This document shows positions 34,344 through 42,093 of a stretch of DNA of 64,000 nt, piece by piece. The notes beneath the pieces are model-generated. The model was given only the letters and a program-made list of their open reading frames with translations, was not told the origin of the DNA and did no database searches. The number at the start of each line of letters is the position of its first letter. The first letter of the stretch is position 1. Position numbers and translations under genes: made by a program. The stretch covers positions 3,083,001 through 3,147,000 of the forward strand of contig NZ_JACHMI010000001.1 in the NCBI RefSeq assembly GCF_014207985.1. Direction: 5' to 3'. The DNA comes from Nonomuraea rubra. GTDB lineage: Bacteria > Actinomycetota > Actinomycetes > Streptosporangiales > Streptosporangiaceae.

Positions 34344-35747
34344 GTGGAAGGGAATCGGGCGCACGTGGTCATCGTCGGCGCGGGGATCTCCGGCCTCGCC
34401 GCCGCGTGGTATCTCCGCCAGGGCGCGGGCGATCACGTCAGGGTGACGGTCCTGGAGGGGGCGCCGCGCATCGGCGGCAAGCTGCACGCCTCCGAGGTCG
34501 CCGGGGTGAGCGTCGACGCGGGCGCCGAGTCCATGCTGGCCAGGCGGCCCGAGGGGAAGGAGCTGGCCAGAGCCGTCGGTCTCGGCGACGACCTGGTCTT
34601 CCCCGGCACGCTGAGCTCGGCCGTCTACAGCAGGGGCGAGCTGCGCCACCTGCCCAAGGGCCAGGTGATGGGCGTGCCGTCCGACCTGACCGAGCTGGCC
34701 AAGTCGGGCATCGTGTCGCCGGGCGGCCTGCTGCGCGTGCCGCTCGACCAGATCCTGCCGCCGACCCTCGTCCGCACCGACGTGTCCGTCGCCGCCTACA
34801 TCCGCGCCAGGATGGGTGGCGAGGTCGTGGACCGGCTGGTCGAGCCGCTGCTCGGCGGCGTCTACGCCGGCCGGGCCGACATGCTGTCGCTGGAGGCCAC
34901 GATGCCGCGCGTGGCGGCGGTGGCCCGCTCCGAGCGCTCGCTGCTGAGCGCCGCCAGGCACCTCGTCGCGGAGACGCCCAAGGACGCGGGGCCGGTCTTC
35001 ACCTCCCTGCGCGGCGGCGTCGGCACCCTGCCCGAGGCCGTCGCCAAGGCGTCGGAGGCGGACGTCAGGACCGGCGTCACCGTCCGCGAGCTGCACCGCA
35101 CCGAGGCCGGCTGGCGGCTGGTCACCGGCCCCGTGCCGCGTCCGGAGGTGATCGAGGCCGACGCGGTGATCCTGGCCACGCCGGGGCCCGCCACCAGCCG
35201 GCTGCTCAAGCAGGAGGTGCCGAAGGCCGCCGCCGAGCTGGCCAGGATCCAGTACGCGAGCATGGCCGTCGTCACGCTGGCCTACCCCGTGGACGCCTTC
35301 CCCGAGCAGCCCGCCACCAGCGGCTACCTCGTGCCGCCCGTGGAGGGGCGGCCGGTCAAGGCCGTCACGTTCAGCTCGGTGAAGTGGCCCCACCTGACCA
35401 AGGACCTGGTCATCCTGCGCTGCTCCATCGGCAGGATCGGCGAGGAGCACCTGCTCCAGCGCGACGACGCCGAGCTGGTGTCGCTGGCCACGGCCGAGAT
35501 GGGCGACGTCATGGGCGTGCGCGGGCTGCCGATCGACACCCGGGTGACGCGGTGGGGCGGCGGGCTGCCGCAGTACAACGTGGGTCACCTCGACCGGGTG
35601 GCCAGGGTGCGGGCCGCGGTGTCGGTCGAGCCCGGCCTGGCGGTGTGCGGGGCGGCCTACGACGGCATCGGCATCCCCGCCTGCGTCGGAACGGCGCGCA
35701 CGGCCGCCGCCCGGATTATGGACCACCTCACCAGGCGAGGACAATAG
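34344..35747 (+). CDS. hemY: Coproporphyrinogen III oxidase (HemY/CgoX)
   Basis: A 467-residue FAD enzyme. In Gram-positive bacteria this family oxidises coproporphyrinogen III to coproporphyrin III. The dinucleotide motif [17 protein letters not shown] is at the N-terminus, the GG motif region is RIGGKLHA, and the C-terminal FAD segment is [20 protein letters not shown]. The GTG at 34344 gives the best N-terminus; AGGAGG is only 1 base away and a TAGCGT box lies 8 bases upstream, so the transcript could be leaderless. hemQ follows 5 bases after the stop. Confidence 0.94.
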   Translation: MEGNRAHVVIVGAGISGLAAAWYLRQGAGDHVRVTVLEGAPRIGGKLHASEVAGVSVDAGAESMLARRPEGKELARAVGLGDDLVFPGTLSSAVYSRGELRHLPKGQVMGVPSDLTELAKSGIVSPGGLLRVPLDQILPPTLVRTDVSVAAYIRARMGGEVVDRLVEPLLGGVYAGRADMLSLEATMPRVAAVARSERSLLSAARHLVAETPKDAGPVFTSLRGGVGTLPEAVAKASEADVRTGVTVRELHRTEAGWRLVTGPVPRPEVIEADAVILATPGPATSRLLKQEVPKAAAELARIQYASMAVVTLAYPVDAFPEQPATSGYLVPPVEGRPVKAVTFSSVKWPHLTKDLVILRCSIGRIGEEHLLQRDDAELVSLATAEMGDVMGVRGLPIDTRVTRWGGGLPQYNVGHLDRVARVRAAVSVEPGLAVCGAAYDGIGIPACVGTARTAAARIMDHLTRRGQ

Positions 35748-35752
35748 TCACC

Positions 35753-36454
35753 ATGACAGAGGGCGCTCCGCGGCCGAAGGCCCGCGATCTCAACCAGGTG
35801 ATCCGTTACACGATGTGGTCGGTCTTCCAGGTGACCGAGCCGTGTCCTGGCGACCGCGACGGGCTCGCGGCCGAGGTCCAGGAGCTGCTCGACCAGGCCG
35901 CCGGCAAGGACGTCGTGACCAGGGGGGTCTACGACGTGGCCGGGCTGCGGGCCGACGCCGACTTCATGTTCTGGTGGCACGCGCCCACGCCCGAGGACCT
36001 CCAGGACGTGTACGCCAGGTTCCGCCGCACCCGGCTGGGCCGGCACACCAGGCCCGTGTGGTCGGCGATGGCGCTGCACCGGCCCGCCGAGTTCAACAAG
36101 TCGCACATCCCGGCCTTCCTCGCCGAGGAGGAGCCGCGGGCGTACGTGAGCGTCTACCCGTTCGTGCGCTCCTACGAGTGGTACCTGCTGGAGGATTCCG
36201 AGCGGCGGGCCATGCTCGCCGAGCACGGCAGGATGGCGCGCGACTATCCCGACGTGCGGGCCAACACGGTGGCGTGCTTCTCGCTCAACGACTACGAGTG
36301 GATGCTGGCGTTCGAGGCCGACGAGCTGCACCGGATCGTCGACCTCATGCGTACGCTGCGGGGGGCGCAGGCCCGCCGGCACACCCGGGTCGAGATCCCG
36401 TTCTACACCGGGGCGCGCAAGCCGCTGCCGGAGCTCGTCGCCGCCCTTCCGTAA
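35753..36454 (+). CDS. hemQ: Coproheme decarboxylase (HemQ/ChdC)
   Basis: A 233-residue chlorite-dismutase-fold enzyme that uses peroxide to decarboxylate coproheme to heme b, the last step of the coproporphyrin pathway. Family features include [10 protein letters not shown] at the N-terminus, [23 protein letters not shown], the [11 protein letters not shown] segment and [13 protein letters not shown]. It starts 5 bases after hemY and is likely co-transcribed. Ferrochelatase, the step between these two enzymes, is not in the window. A strong terminator follows. Confidence 0.96.
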   Translation: MTEGAPRPKARDLNQVIRYTMWSVFQVTEPCPGDRDGLAAEVQELLDQAAGKDVVTRGVYDVAGLRADADFMFWWHAPTPEDLQDVYARFRRTRLGRHTRPVWSAMALHRPAEFNKSHIPAFLAEEEPRAYVSVYPFVRSYEWYLLEDSERRAMLAEHGRMARDYPDVRANTVACFSLNDYEWMLAFEADELHRIVDLMRTLRGAQARRHTRVEIPFYTGARKPLPELVAALP

Positions 36455-36473
36455 CACCTCGCAGACGACCGCT

Positions 36474-36513
36474 CGACGGGGCGCCCGGCCGCTTGGGGCC
36501 GGGCGCCCCGTCG
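36474..36513 (+). terminator. Strong GC-rich hairpin after hemQ
   Basis: CGACGGGGCGCCCGGCC (36474-36490) pairs perfectly with GGCCGGGCGCCCCGTCG (36497-36513) across a 6-base loop: a 17-bp stem starting 20 bases after the hemQ stop. TGTT follows. It probably ends the hemY-hemQ transcript. Confidence 0.88.
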
Positions 36514-36610
36514 TGTTCCCCGCTCCCAGCGGGCGATTCCCGTGCCTTGTGAACGTTCCAAGGCGGGTGGGCGTCTAGGGAACGGGCCTATTGCGGGGAG
36601 GTCGATCGGG

Positions 36611-37795
36611 GTGGAGGAGACCGGAGGACGAGGCCGCCGTCGGCACGCGGCGGGACGCCATGCCGCGGGCCACCGCCCCCGGCACGCCCGGCGCCGTACG
36701 GGGAGCGGCTGGGCGGCGACGGGGAAGGGGCGTCAGGCCCCGGAGGACGGCGGGGCGGGAACGGGGCCGCTGGTCATCGGAAGCGGACCGATCGCCGACG
36801 CGCCGGTCGCCGATGCGCCGGTCGCCGGCGCGCTGAGCGGCGGCGCGCTGAGCGGCGGCGTGCCGGGCGGCGGCGTGCCGGGCGGCGGCGTGCCGGGCGG
36901 CGGCGGGCCAGCCGACGGATCGCGGCGGCCGGCGGCGCGGAAGGATGCGCCGGGCGCGCGTGCGGGCTACTTGGGCGGGCCGGTGCGGCAAGGCCGGTTG
37001 GGCGCGCGGAAGGGCCGGGTGGCGGCGGTGGCGCTGGTGCTGGCCGGTGGGGTGGTCGTGCTGCTCGGCGGGGTCGGGCCGGGCGCGCTGCTCGGCGGGT
37101 TCGGGGCAGCGCCGCCTGTGGCCGGTGCGGCGGGCAGGCAGGGCGGTGAGCGGGGGGCGGGGCAGGACCGTGACGGCGCCGGTTCTCCTGGGGCGGGCAG
37201 TGCGAACGGCGGGGCGGGCACCGCGAGGGCGGCCGGGACGGGCGGGACGGCGGCGCCCGGCGGGGAAGGAGGGGACGGCGGGACCGGCCCGGAGGCGGGT
37301 GCGGAAGCGAGCGTGCGGGAGGACCCGCGGACCCAGGCGCCGAAGCCGGCGGCCACCCCCGGCCGGACGGGAGGCCCCCGCCCGGGGACGGTGCCCGGCA
37401 CCACGGCCCCGGAGGACGTGCTGGCGGGCGGCCCCGACCCCGGCGACGGCGACGACTACAGGGCCGACGGCCCCTCACGGCACACGGACCACCAGGCGGC
37501 GGAGTACTTCCGGACGAACTGGGGCCCGGACGACAAGGCACTGAAACGCCTGAAGGACGTCCGCAGCGTCGGCGGATATCTGCGCATCTACACGGACCTG
37601 CCGGAATCGGCGGACAACTCGCTGACCGCGATCATCCTCTGCGAGCGCGGCCTCGCCTACCTCCGCAGCCGAGGCGTCGAAGATCCGGTGGTGTTCGTGC
37701 AGGCCGAGTTCGGCGGGAACGGCAACCCGGTGCTCGCCAACCTCCTCGGCCCCTCCGACCGGAGCTGCCGCGTCACCCACCCGGCCCCAGGGTGA
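36611..37795 (+). CDS. Membrane protein with Gly/Pro low-complexity and a conserved tail
   Basis: A 394-residue protein of unknown function. The basic N-terminal third contains tandem repeats (bases about 36,780-36,905, encoding ADAPVADAPVAG and repeats of GGVPG). One membrane helix lies at about residues 138-160 (VALVLAGGVVVLLGGVG). A Gly/Ala/Pro-rich spacer follows, and the last about 110 residues are a normal-complexity domain (HQAAEYFRTNWG, LRIYTDLPES, ILCERGLAYL, ending with Cys in RSCRVTHP), likely outside the cell. I chose the GTG at 36611 because GGGGAGG lies 9 bases upstream. Confidence 0.72.
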   Translation: MEETGGRGRRRHAAGRHAAGHRPRHARRRTGSGWAATGKGRQAPEDGGAGTGPLVIGSGPIADAPVADAPVAGALSGGALSGGVPGGGVPGGGVPGGGGPADGSRRPAARKDAPGARAGYLGGPVRQGRLGARKGRVAAVALVLAGGVVVLLGGVGPGALLGGFGAAPPVAGAAGRQGGERGAGQDRDGAGSPGAGSANGGAGTARAAGTGGTAAPGGEGGDGGTGPEAGAEASVREDPRTQAPKPAATPGRTGGPRPGTVPGTTAPEDVLAGGPDPGDGDDYRADGPSRHTDHQAAEYFRTNWGPDDKALKRLKDVRSVGGYLRIYTDLPESADNSLTAIILCERGLAYLRSRGVEDPVVFVQAEFGGNGNPVLANLLGPSDRSCRVTHPAPG

Positions 37796-37811
37796 CGTGG
37801 GAGGGTCCGGG

Positions 37812-37973
37812 TCACCGGACCCGGACCCGCGTCTTGGCGCAGACCTCACACCGCTGGGTGACAACGCGCCCGATGGCTTCGATGGTTACCCACCGGTGGC
37901 GAAGGTGGACAAAGCGCACGCGGCACTCGTACCCGTGGAAGGCGATCGATACGCCGCGTCGCTGCTTGATCAC
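37812..37973 (-). CDS. Zinc-ribbon-like microprotein coupled to msrB
   Basis: A 53-residue basic protein. Its GTG start overlaps the msrB stop (GGTGA), giving translational coupling. Cys17, His23, His26 and the pair Cys42/Cys45 (RCEVCAKTR) could bind zinc, and an [12 protein letters not shown] stretch lies between, as in small zinc-ribbon proteins with a central tryptophan. I know no named family. The context suggests it is made with MsrB, a redox repair enzyme. Confidence 0.55.
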   Translation of the reverse strand: MIKQRRGVSIAFHGYECRVRFVHLRHRWVTIEAIGRVVTQRCEVCAKTRVRVR

Positions 37974-38371
37974 CCCTTGGGTTCGAGGCGCAGGGAGATC
38001 GAGTTGATGCAGTAGCGGTCGTCCGTCGGCGTCGGGTAGCCCTCGCCGTGGAACACGTGCCCCAGGTGCGAGTCGCACCGGGCACACCGCACCTCGGTCC
38101 GCACCATGCCGTGGCTGCGGTCCTCGATCAGCCGCACCGCGTCGGATTCGGACGGTTCGAAGAAGCTCGGCCACCCGCAGTGCGACTCGAACTTCGTGTC
38201 GGACCGGAACAACTCGGCACCGCAGGCGCGGCACGAGTACACGCCCTCGGTCTTGGTGTCGACGTACTCCCCCGTGAACGGGCGCTCGGTCCCGGCCTCC
38301 CGGAGGACCTGGAACTCCTCGGGCGACAACTGGGCCCGCCACTCGGCCTCGCTCTTGACCACCTTGTCCAT
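37970..38371 (-). CDS. msrB: Peptide-methionine (R)-S-oxide reductase
   Basis: Repairs R-form methionine sulfoxide in proteins. The 133-residue single-domain enzyme has structural zinc cysteines at 47, 50, 96 and 99 (CRAC, CARC), the HCGWPSF segment with a possible resolving Cys65, GHVFHGEG, and the catalytic Cys121 in RYCINS. The ATG at 38371 gives the normal start [10 protein letters not shown]. The gene ends in a GTGA overlap with the downstream microprotein. The 312-base gap from 38372 to 38683 holds no gene I can support. Confidence 0.95.
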   Translation of the reverse strand: MDKVVKSEAEWRAQLSPEEFQVLREAGTERPFTGEYVDTKTEGVYSCRACGAELFRSDTKFESHCGWPSFFEPSESDAVRLIEDRSHGMVRTEVRCARCDSHLGHVFHGEGYPTPTDDRYCINSISLRLEPKG

Positions 38372-38683
38372 GTGTCCAGCGTACGAGATCGTGCAAAAAG
38401 AGATCTCCGCAGGGTGAAGCATCTGTTCTGGGGTGAATTTGCGTCTTTGTAGGCAAGGGGGTGTCATCGCCTCCTTGCCAAGGGGTGATCATCCGCAGAT
38501 CCCGCCGAGCGGCACAGCCCACGCCCGTGCTGGCGCCGCTGGGGATCGCCACGGCCGGCCGGGTGGCGCGCCAGCGCCCGGAACGGCGGCGGATGGTCTC
38601 GCGGCCCGTCCTGTCGAGCCCTCGGTCCCGCCACCGAGGCGGCTCCGGGACGGGCCCACCCCGCTTGGAGTAGGTTCGGGGGC

Positions 38684-39685
38684 ATGGCATCGCCGTACAT
38701 AGAGCTCGAGGTGGGGGAGCGGACCGTCAAGGTCACCAATCCCGACAAGGTCTACTTTCCTGAGATCGGCGCCACCAAGCGGGAACTGGTCGAGTACTAC
38801 GTGAGCGTCGGCGAGGGGGCGCTGCGCGCGCTCAGGGACCGGCCCACGAACATCAAGCGCCACCCCGACGGCGTGCAGACGGAGGCGATCTACCAGAAGC
38901 GCATGCCGCCCAAGCACCCCGACTGGCTGGAATCGGTCACCGTGACCTTCCCCAGCGGGCGCACGGCGCAGTCGCTGCGGGTCACCGAGGTGGCGGCCAT
39001 CGCCTACTGCGCGAACCTCGGCACCATCGACTTCCACCCCTGGCAGGTGCGGGCGGCCGACGTCGAGCACCCCGACGAGCTGCGCATCGACCTGGACCCG
39101 CAGCCGGGGCTGGAGTTCGACGCCGCGCGCAGGGCCGCGTTCCTGACCAGGGACGTGCTCGGCGAGCTGGGCATGGAGGGCTTCGTGAAGACCTCGGGCA
39201 ACCGCGGCGCGCACATCGCCGTCCGCATCGAGCCGCGCTGGGACTTCATCCAGGTACGCCACGCGGGCATCGCCCTGGCCAGGGCCGTCGAGGCCCGCGA
39301 CCCGAGCCTGGTGACCACCGCCTGGTGGAAGGAGGAGCGCGGCGACCGCGTGTTCATCGACTACAACCAGAACGCCAGGGACCGCACCGTCGCCAGCGCG
39401 TACTCGATCCGCGCCAAGCCGCACGCCCCCGTCTCGACGCCGCTGACCTGGGACGAGCTCGCCGACGCCGACCCGCGCGACTTCGACATCCGCACGGTGC
39501 CCGCCCGCTTCGCGAAGCTGGGCGACGTGCACGCGGCCATCGACGACCGCGCGTACTCGATCGAGCCCCTGCTCGACCTGTACGCCGGCGACGAGCGGGG
39601 TGACCTGCCGTACCCGCCGAACTACCCGAAGATGCCCGGCGAGCCCAAGCGCGTCCAGCCGAGCAAGGCCCGGTCCGACACGTAA
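38684..39685 (+). CDS. LigD-type NHEJ polymerase/primase
   Basis: A 333-residue stand-alone polymerase domain of the archaeo-eukaryotic primase family, which fills gaps during non-homologous end joining or excision repair. Seen are the N-terminal VTNPDKVYFPE and KRELVEYY, the catalytic DELRIDLDPQPG near residue 135 with the paired aspartates, SGNRGAHIAV, and the third metal Asp in FIDYNQNARDRT. Nuclease and ligase domains are absent, so it likely works with a separate ligase such as the one at 58,676. Ku is not in the window. Confidence 0.93.
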   Translation: MASPYIELEVGERTVKVTNPDKVYFPEIGATKRELVEYYVSVGEGALRALRDRPTNIKRHPDGVQTEAIYQKRMPPKHPDWLESVTVTFPSGRTAQSLRVTEVAAIAYCANLGTIDFHPWQVRAADVEHPDELRIDLDPQPGLEFDAARRAAFLTRDVLGELGMEGFVKTSGNRGAHIAVRIEPRWDFIQVRHAGIALARAVEARDPSLVTTAWWKEERGDRVFIDYNQNARDRTVASAYSIRAKPHAPVSTPLTWDELADADPRDFDIRTVPARFAKLGDVHAAIDDRAYSIEPLLDLYAGDERGDLPYPPNYPKMPGEPKRVQPSKARSDT

Positions 39686-39705
39686 CTCGGGTGTCGATCC
39701 CGGGG

Positions 39706-40518
39706 TCAGTGGCGTGCCAGGTGGTGCGGCAGCAGCTCGCGGGTCTCGCCCTTGTCCAGGTAGACGACGCGATCGGCGAGCCCGGACTGCTCGATGTGAT
39801 GGCGGAAGTCGTCCAGCGGCGAGCTGAAGACGGTGTAGTCGTCGTAGTGGACCGGCACCACCGTGTGCGGGTTGATCAGGTCCACCCACGCGGCGCCCTG
39901 CTCGCCGTCCATGGTCACGAGCAGGGTGCCGAGCAGCTTCGTGCCGCCCAGGTGCACGAGGGCCACGTCGATCTCGGGGAAGCGGCGCGGGATCGAGTCC
40001 AGGCGGCGGTCGAGCAGCGTGTCACCGCTGATGTGCAGGCGCAGCTCGACCCGTTCGTCCTGGTTGCAGAACTCCACCATCGTGCCGATCACCGGCGGCA
40101 GCAGCGCCTCCGCCACGCCGGGCGCGTGCTTGGCGGGCAGCGCGGTGATCCGTACGGTGCCGCCGGCGCGGCGTAGCTCGTGCTGCTGCCAGTTCTCCAG
40201 CCCCACGCTCCTGCGGAAGCCGCGGCGGCGCAGCCGGCCGGCCGCCGCCGTGGTCGTGATGATCGGCGTCGCCTTGTCCAGGCCCCGCCGCGCCACCCTG
40301 TCCCAGTGGTCGCCGTGCATGTGGGACAGCAGCACCGCGTCCAGCGGCGGCAGGTCCTCGATCTCCACGGCGGGGTCGGTGAGGCGCCGCGACGACAGGC
40401 CGTACCCCAGGTACGCCCGCTGCCCCCGGTGCAGGAAGTTGGGGTCCGTCAGCAGCGTGAAGCCGTTGTAACGGATCAGCGTGGTGGCGTTCCCGATGAA
40501 CTGCAGGCTTCCTCTCAC
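39706..40518 (-). CDS. MBL-fold metallohydrolase (UlaG-like)
   Basis: A 270-residue metallo-beta-lactamase-fold hydrolase. The metal motif SHMHGDHWD is at residues 65-73, with further ligands in LPAKHAP, LHISGDTLLD and VPVHYDD. The pattern fits the UlaG/RomA group (lactonases or phosphodiesterases). It has no signal peptide. It is convergent with the LigD-type gene, 20 bases apart, and followed upstream by a small basic protein on the same strand. Its substrate is unknown. Confidence 0.88.
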   Translation of the reverse strand: MRGSLQFIGNATTLIRYNGFTLLTDPNFLHRGQRAYLGYGLSSRRLTDPAVEIEDLPPLDAVLLSHMHGDHWDRVARRGLDKATPIITTTAAAGRLRRRGFRRSVGLENWQQHELRRAGGTVRITALPAKHAPGVAEALLPPVIGTMVEFCNQDERVELRLHISGDTLLDRRLDSIPRRFPEIDVALVHLGGTKLLGTLLVTMDGEQGAAWVDLINPHTVVPVHYDDYTVFSSPLDDFRHHIEQSGLADRVVYLDKGETRELLPHHLARH

Positions 40519-40524
40519 GTGATC

Positions 40525-40719
40525 TCACTCCGGGTGTTGTGGTCGCTGGGCCGGGGGCACGCCGCCGCCCTTGCCGCCGCCTTTGCGGCCCTTGTCCGTG
40601 CCGTGCGGGCGGCCCGAGCGCCGGGCTCCGCTTTTCGTCTCCCTGGCGGCGTCCGCGGACTTGGAGTCGGTGCTGGCCTTGCCCGACCTGCGGAGCTCTG
40701 GCTGTTGCGGATTGCTCAT
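40525..40719 (-). CDS. Small basic disordered protein
   Basis: A 64-residue protein rich in Lys, Arg, Gly and Ser (RKGGGKGGGVPPAQRPQ), predicted disordered and possibly nucleic-acid-binding. The ATG at 40719 has AAAGGGGGA about 9 bases upstream. It is 6 bases upstream of the MBL gene and probably co-transcribed with it. No family is recognised. Confidence 0.6.
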   Translation of the reverse strand: MSNPQQPELRRSGKASTDSKSADAARETKSGARRSGRPHGTDKGRKGGGKGGGVPPAQRPQHPE

Positions 40720-40883
40720 GGCGATATGTCCCCCTTTGTGGGATATCCCTGCCACGCCGCACCAGAGCTAAACCCTCCGTGTCTGGACGGTTTCACTTCG
40801 GTCACATTACTTGACTGGCGGTCTAATAGTTCGCAAGGCTCTCTTGTGCATCGGGGGGCGACAACCGAGTCTGGAGCCTTCTC

Positions 40884-41402
40884 ATGGCAAGAGCGCGACG
40901 TCTCGCGGCGGCTGGAGCGGCGGCCGCCTTCGCGGTGGCCGGAGTGAGCCTGGCGGTCGGCCTCGGCGGCCCCGCCTGGGCCGCCGGCACCGATCCCCAG
41001 ATCCCCGGCACGGAGTCCGCCTGCCTGGTGCACCTGCCGATCCTCTGCGACGAGCCCTCGGACGACTCCTGGTCGGGCGACGCCGAACCCGGCGACTCGT
41101 CCAGCGCGCCCGGACACTCCGAGGCGCCAAAACCCCATGATTCCTGGTCGAACGCGCCCGAGCCCAACGAGTCCTGGTCGAACGCGCCCGTCCCCACCGA
41201 CTCCTGGCCTGCCGGGGACGAACCTCCGTGGCGGCCGGCGGGCGAGGACGAGCACCGGGTGCCCAAGGGCCACCCGGAGACGGGCGGCGGCGGGCTCGCG
41301 GCGGGCGGGCCGGTGTGGCCGTTCGCCGTGGGCGGGGCGGCGCTGCTGACCGGCGCGGGCCTGACCGGCCTCGCGGCACGGCGCCGCAGGGATGTCGGCT
41401 GA
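40884..41402 (+). CDS. Probable sortase substrate with HPETG sorting signal
   Basis: A 172-residue exported protein. The signal peptide ends near residue 34 (AWAAG). The mature part is short, with repeats of DSWSNAPEPNE-like units at about 85-115. The C-terminus has HPETG at 130-134, a Gly-rich link, a hydrophobic helix and the basic tail ARRRRDVG, which is the layout of a cell-wall sorting signal. The His at the first position is unusual for LPxTG-type motifs. The sortase gene overlaps its end by 11 bases, so the two are a likely enzyme-substrate pair. Confidence 0.78.
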   Translation: MARARRLAAAGAAAAFAVAGVSLAVGLGGPAWAAGTDPQIPGTESACLVHLPILCDEPSDDSWSGDAEPGDSSSAPGHSEAPKPHDSWSNAPEPNESWSNAPVPTDSWPAGDEPPWRPAGEDEHRVPKGHPETGGGGLAAGGPVWPFAVGGAALLTGAGLTGLAARRRRDVG

Positions 41403-42093
41403 CCTGCCCCCGCCCCGGCGAACACCGGGAAACCGGCTCGTGCTCGGCGGGGCGGTGGCCGTGTCGATGGCGGGCGTGCTGCTGATCGTGCTCGGCGTCG
41501 GCGGCGCGCTCGGTGGAGGCGGCGACACGGCCCCCGCCCCGGCGGCCCGTCCATCCAGCGGCCCGGCCGAGCCGCTCAAGGAACTGCCCGGCGTGCCGGC
41601 GTCCAAGGTGGCCGGGCCCATGCGCGCGGCCCGGCCCACCGCCGTCTACATCCCCTCCATCGGCGTGGCCGCCCCGCTGATGGAGCTGGGCCTGGACGAC
41701 AGGGGTGCCATCCAGAACCCGCCGTTCGACCCGCCGAACCTGGCCGGCTGGTACCGCTACGGCCCCGTCCCCGGCCAGCGCGGCGCCGCCGTGATCACCG
41801 GCCACCTGGACACGCGGACGGGCCCCGCCGTCTTCGCCCGGCTCAAGGAGGTCAAGCGCGGCGCCCAGGTGCAGGTGCTGCGCGCCGACCGCTCGGTGGC
41901 CGTCTTCGTCGTCGACAAGGTCGAGCACACCCCGAAGGGCGCCTTCCCCGCCAAGAAGGTCTACGCCAAGCTCCGCTATCCGGGGCTGCGGCTGGTGACC
42001 TGCGGCGGCGCGTTCGACCGGCAGGCGCACAGCTACGAGGACAACACGATCGTGTACGCCCACCTCGCGGCCCCGTACTATCCCCGGCGCTGA
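41392..42093 (+). CDS. Class F sortase
   Basis: A 233-residue membrane-anchored transpeptidase with one N-terminal helix at about 17-40. The sortase domain spans about 80-230: VYIPSIGVAAPL, the catalytic His138 in VITGHLD, the catalytic Cys204 in RLVTCGGAF, a candidate Arg210 and the YEDNTIVYA end typical of class F. It overlaps the preceding HPETG protein gene by 11 bases, so it most likely anchors that protein to the wall. The next gene is convergent. Confidence 0.9.
   Translation: MSADLPPPRRTPGNRLVLGGAVAVSMAGVLLIVLGVGGALGGGGDTAPAPAARPSSGPAEPLKELPGVPASKVAGPMRAARPTAVYIPSIGVAAPLMELGLDDRGAIQNPPFDPPNLAGWYRYGPVPGQRGAAVITGHLDTRTGPAVFARLKEVKRGAQVQVLRADRSVAVFVVDKVEHTPKGAFPAKKVYAKLRYPGLRLVTCGGAFDRQAHSYEDNTIVYAHLAAPYYPRR

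Noticed and set aside
37797..38015. A 72-codon plus-strand frame between the membrane protein and msrB
   Set aside because: It lies over the end of msrB and the coupled microprotein on the other strand, and shows no conserved features.
38433..38702. An 89-codon plus-strand frame before the LigD-type gene
   Set aside because: No ribosome site or motif; it is Arg/Pro-rich shadow sequence.
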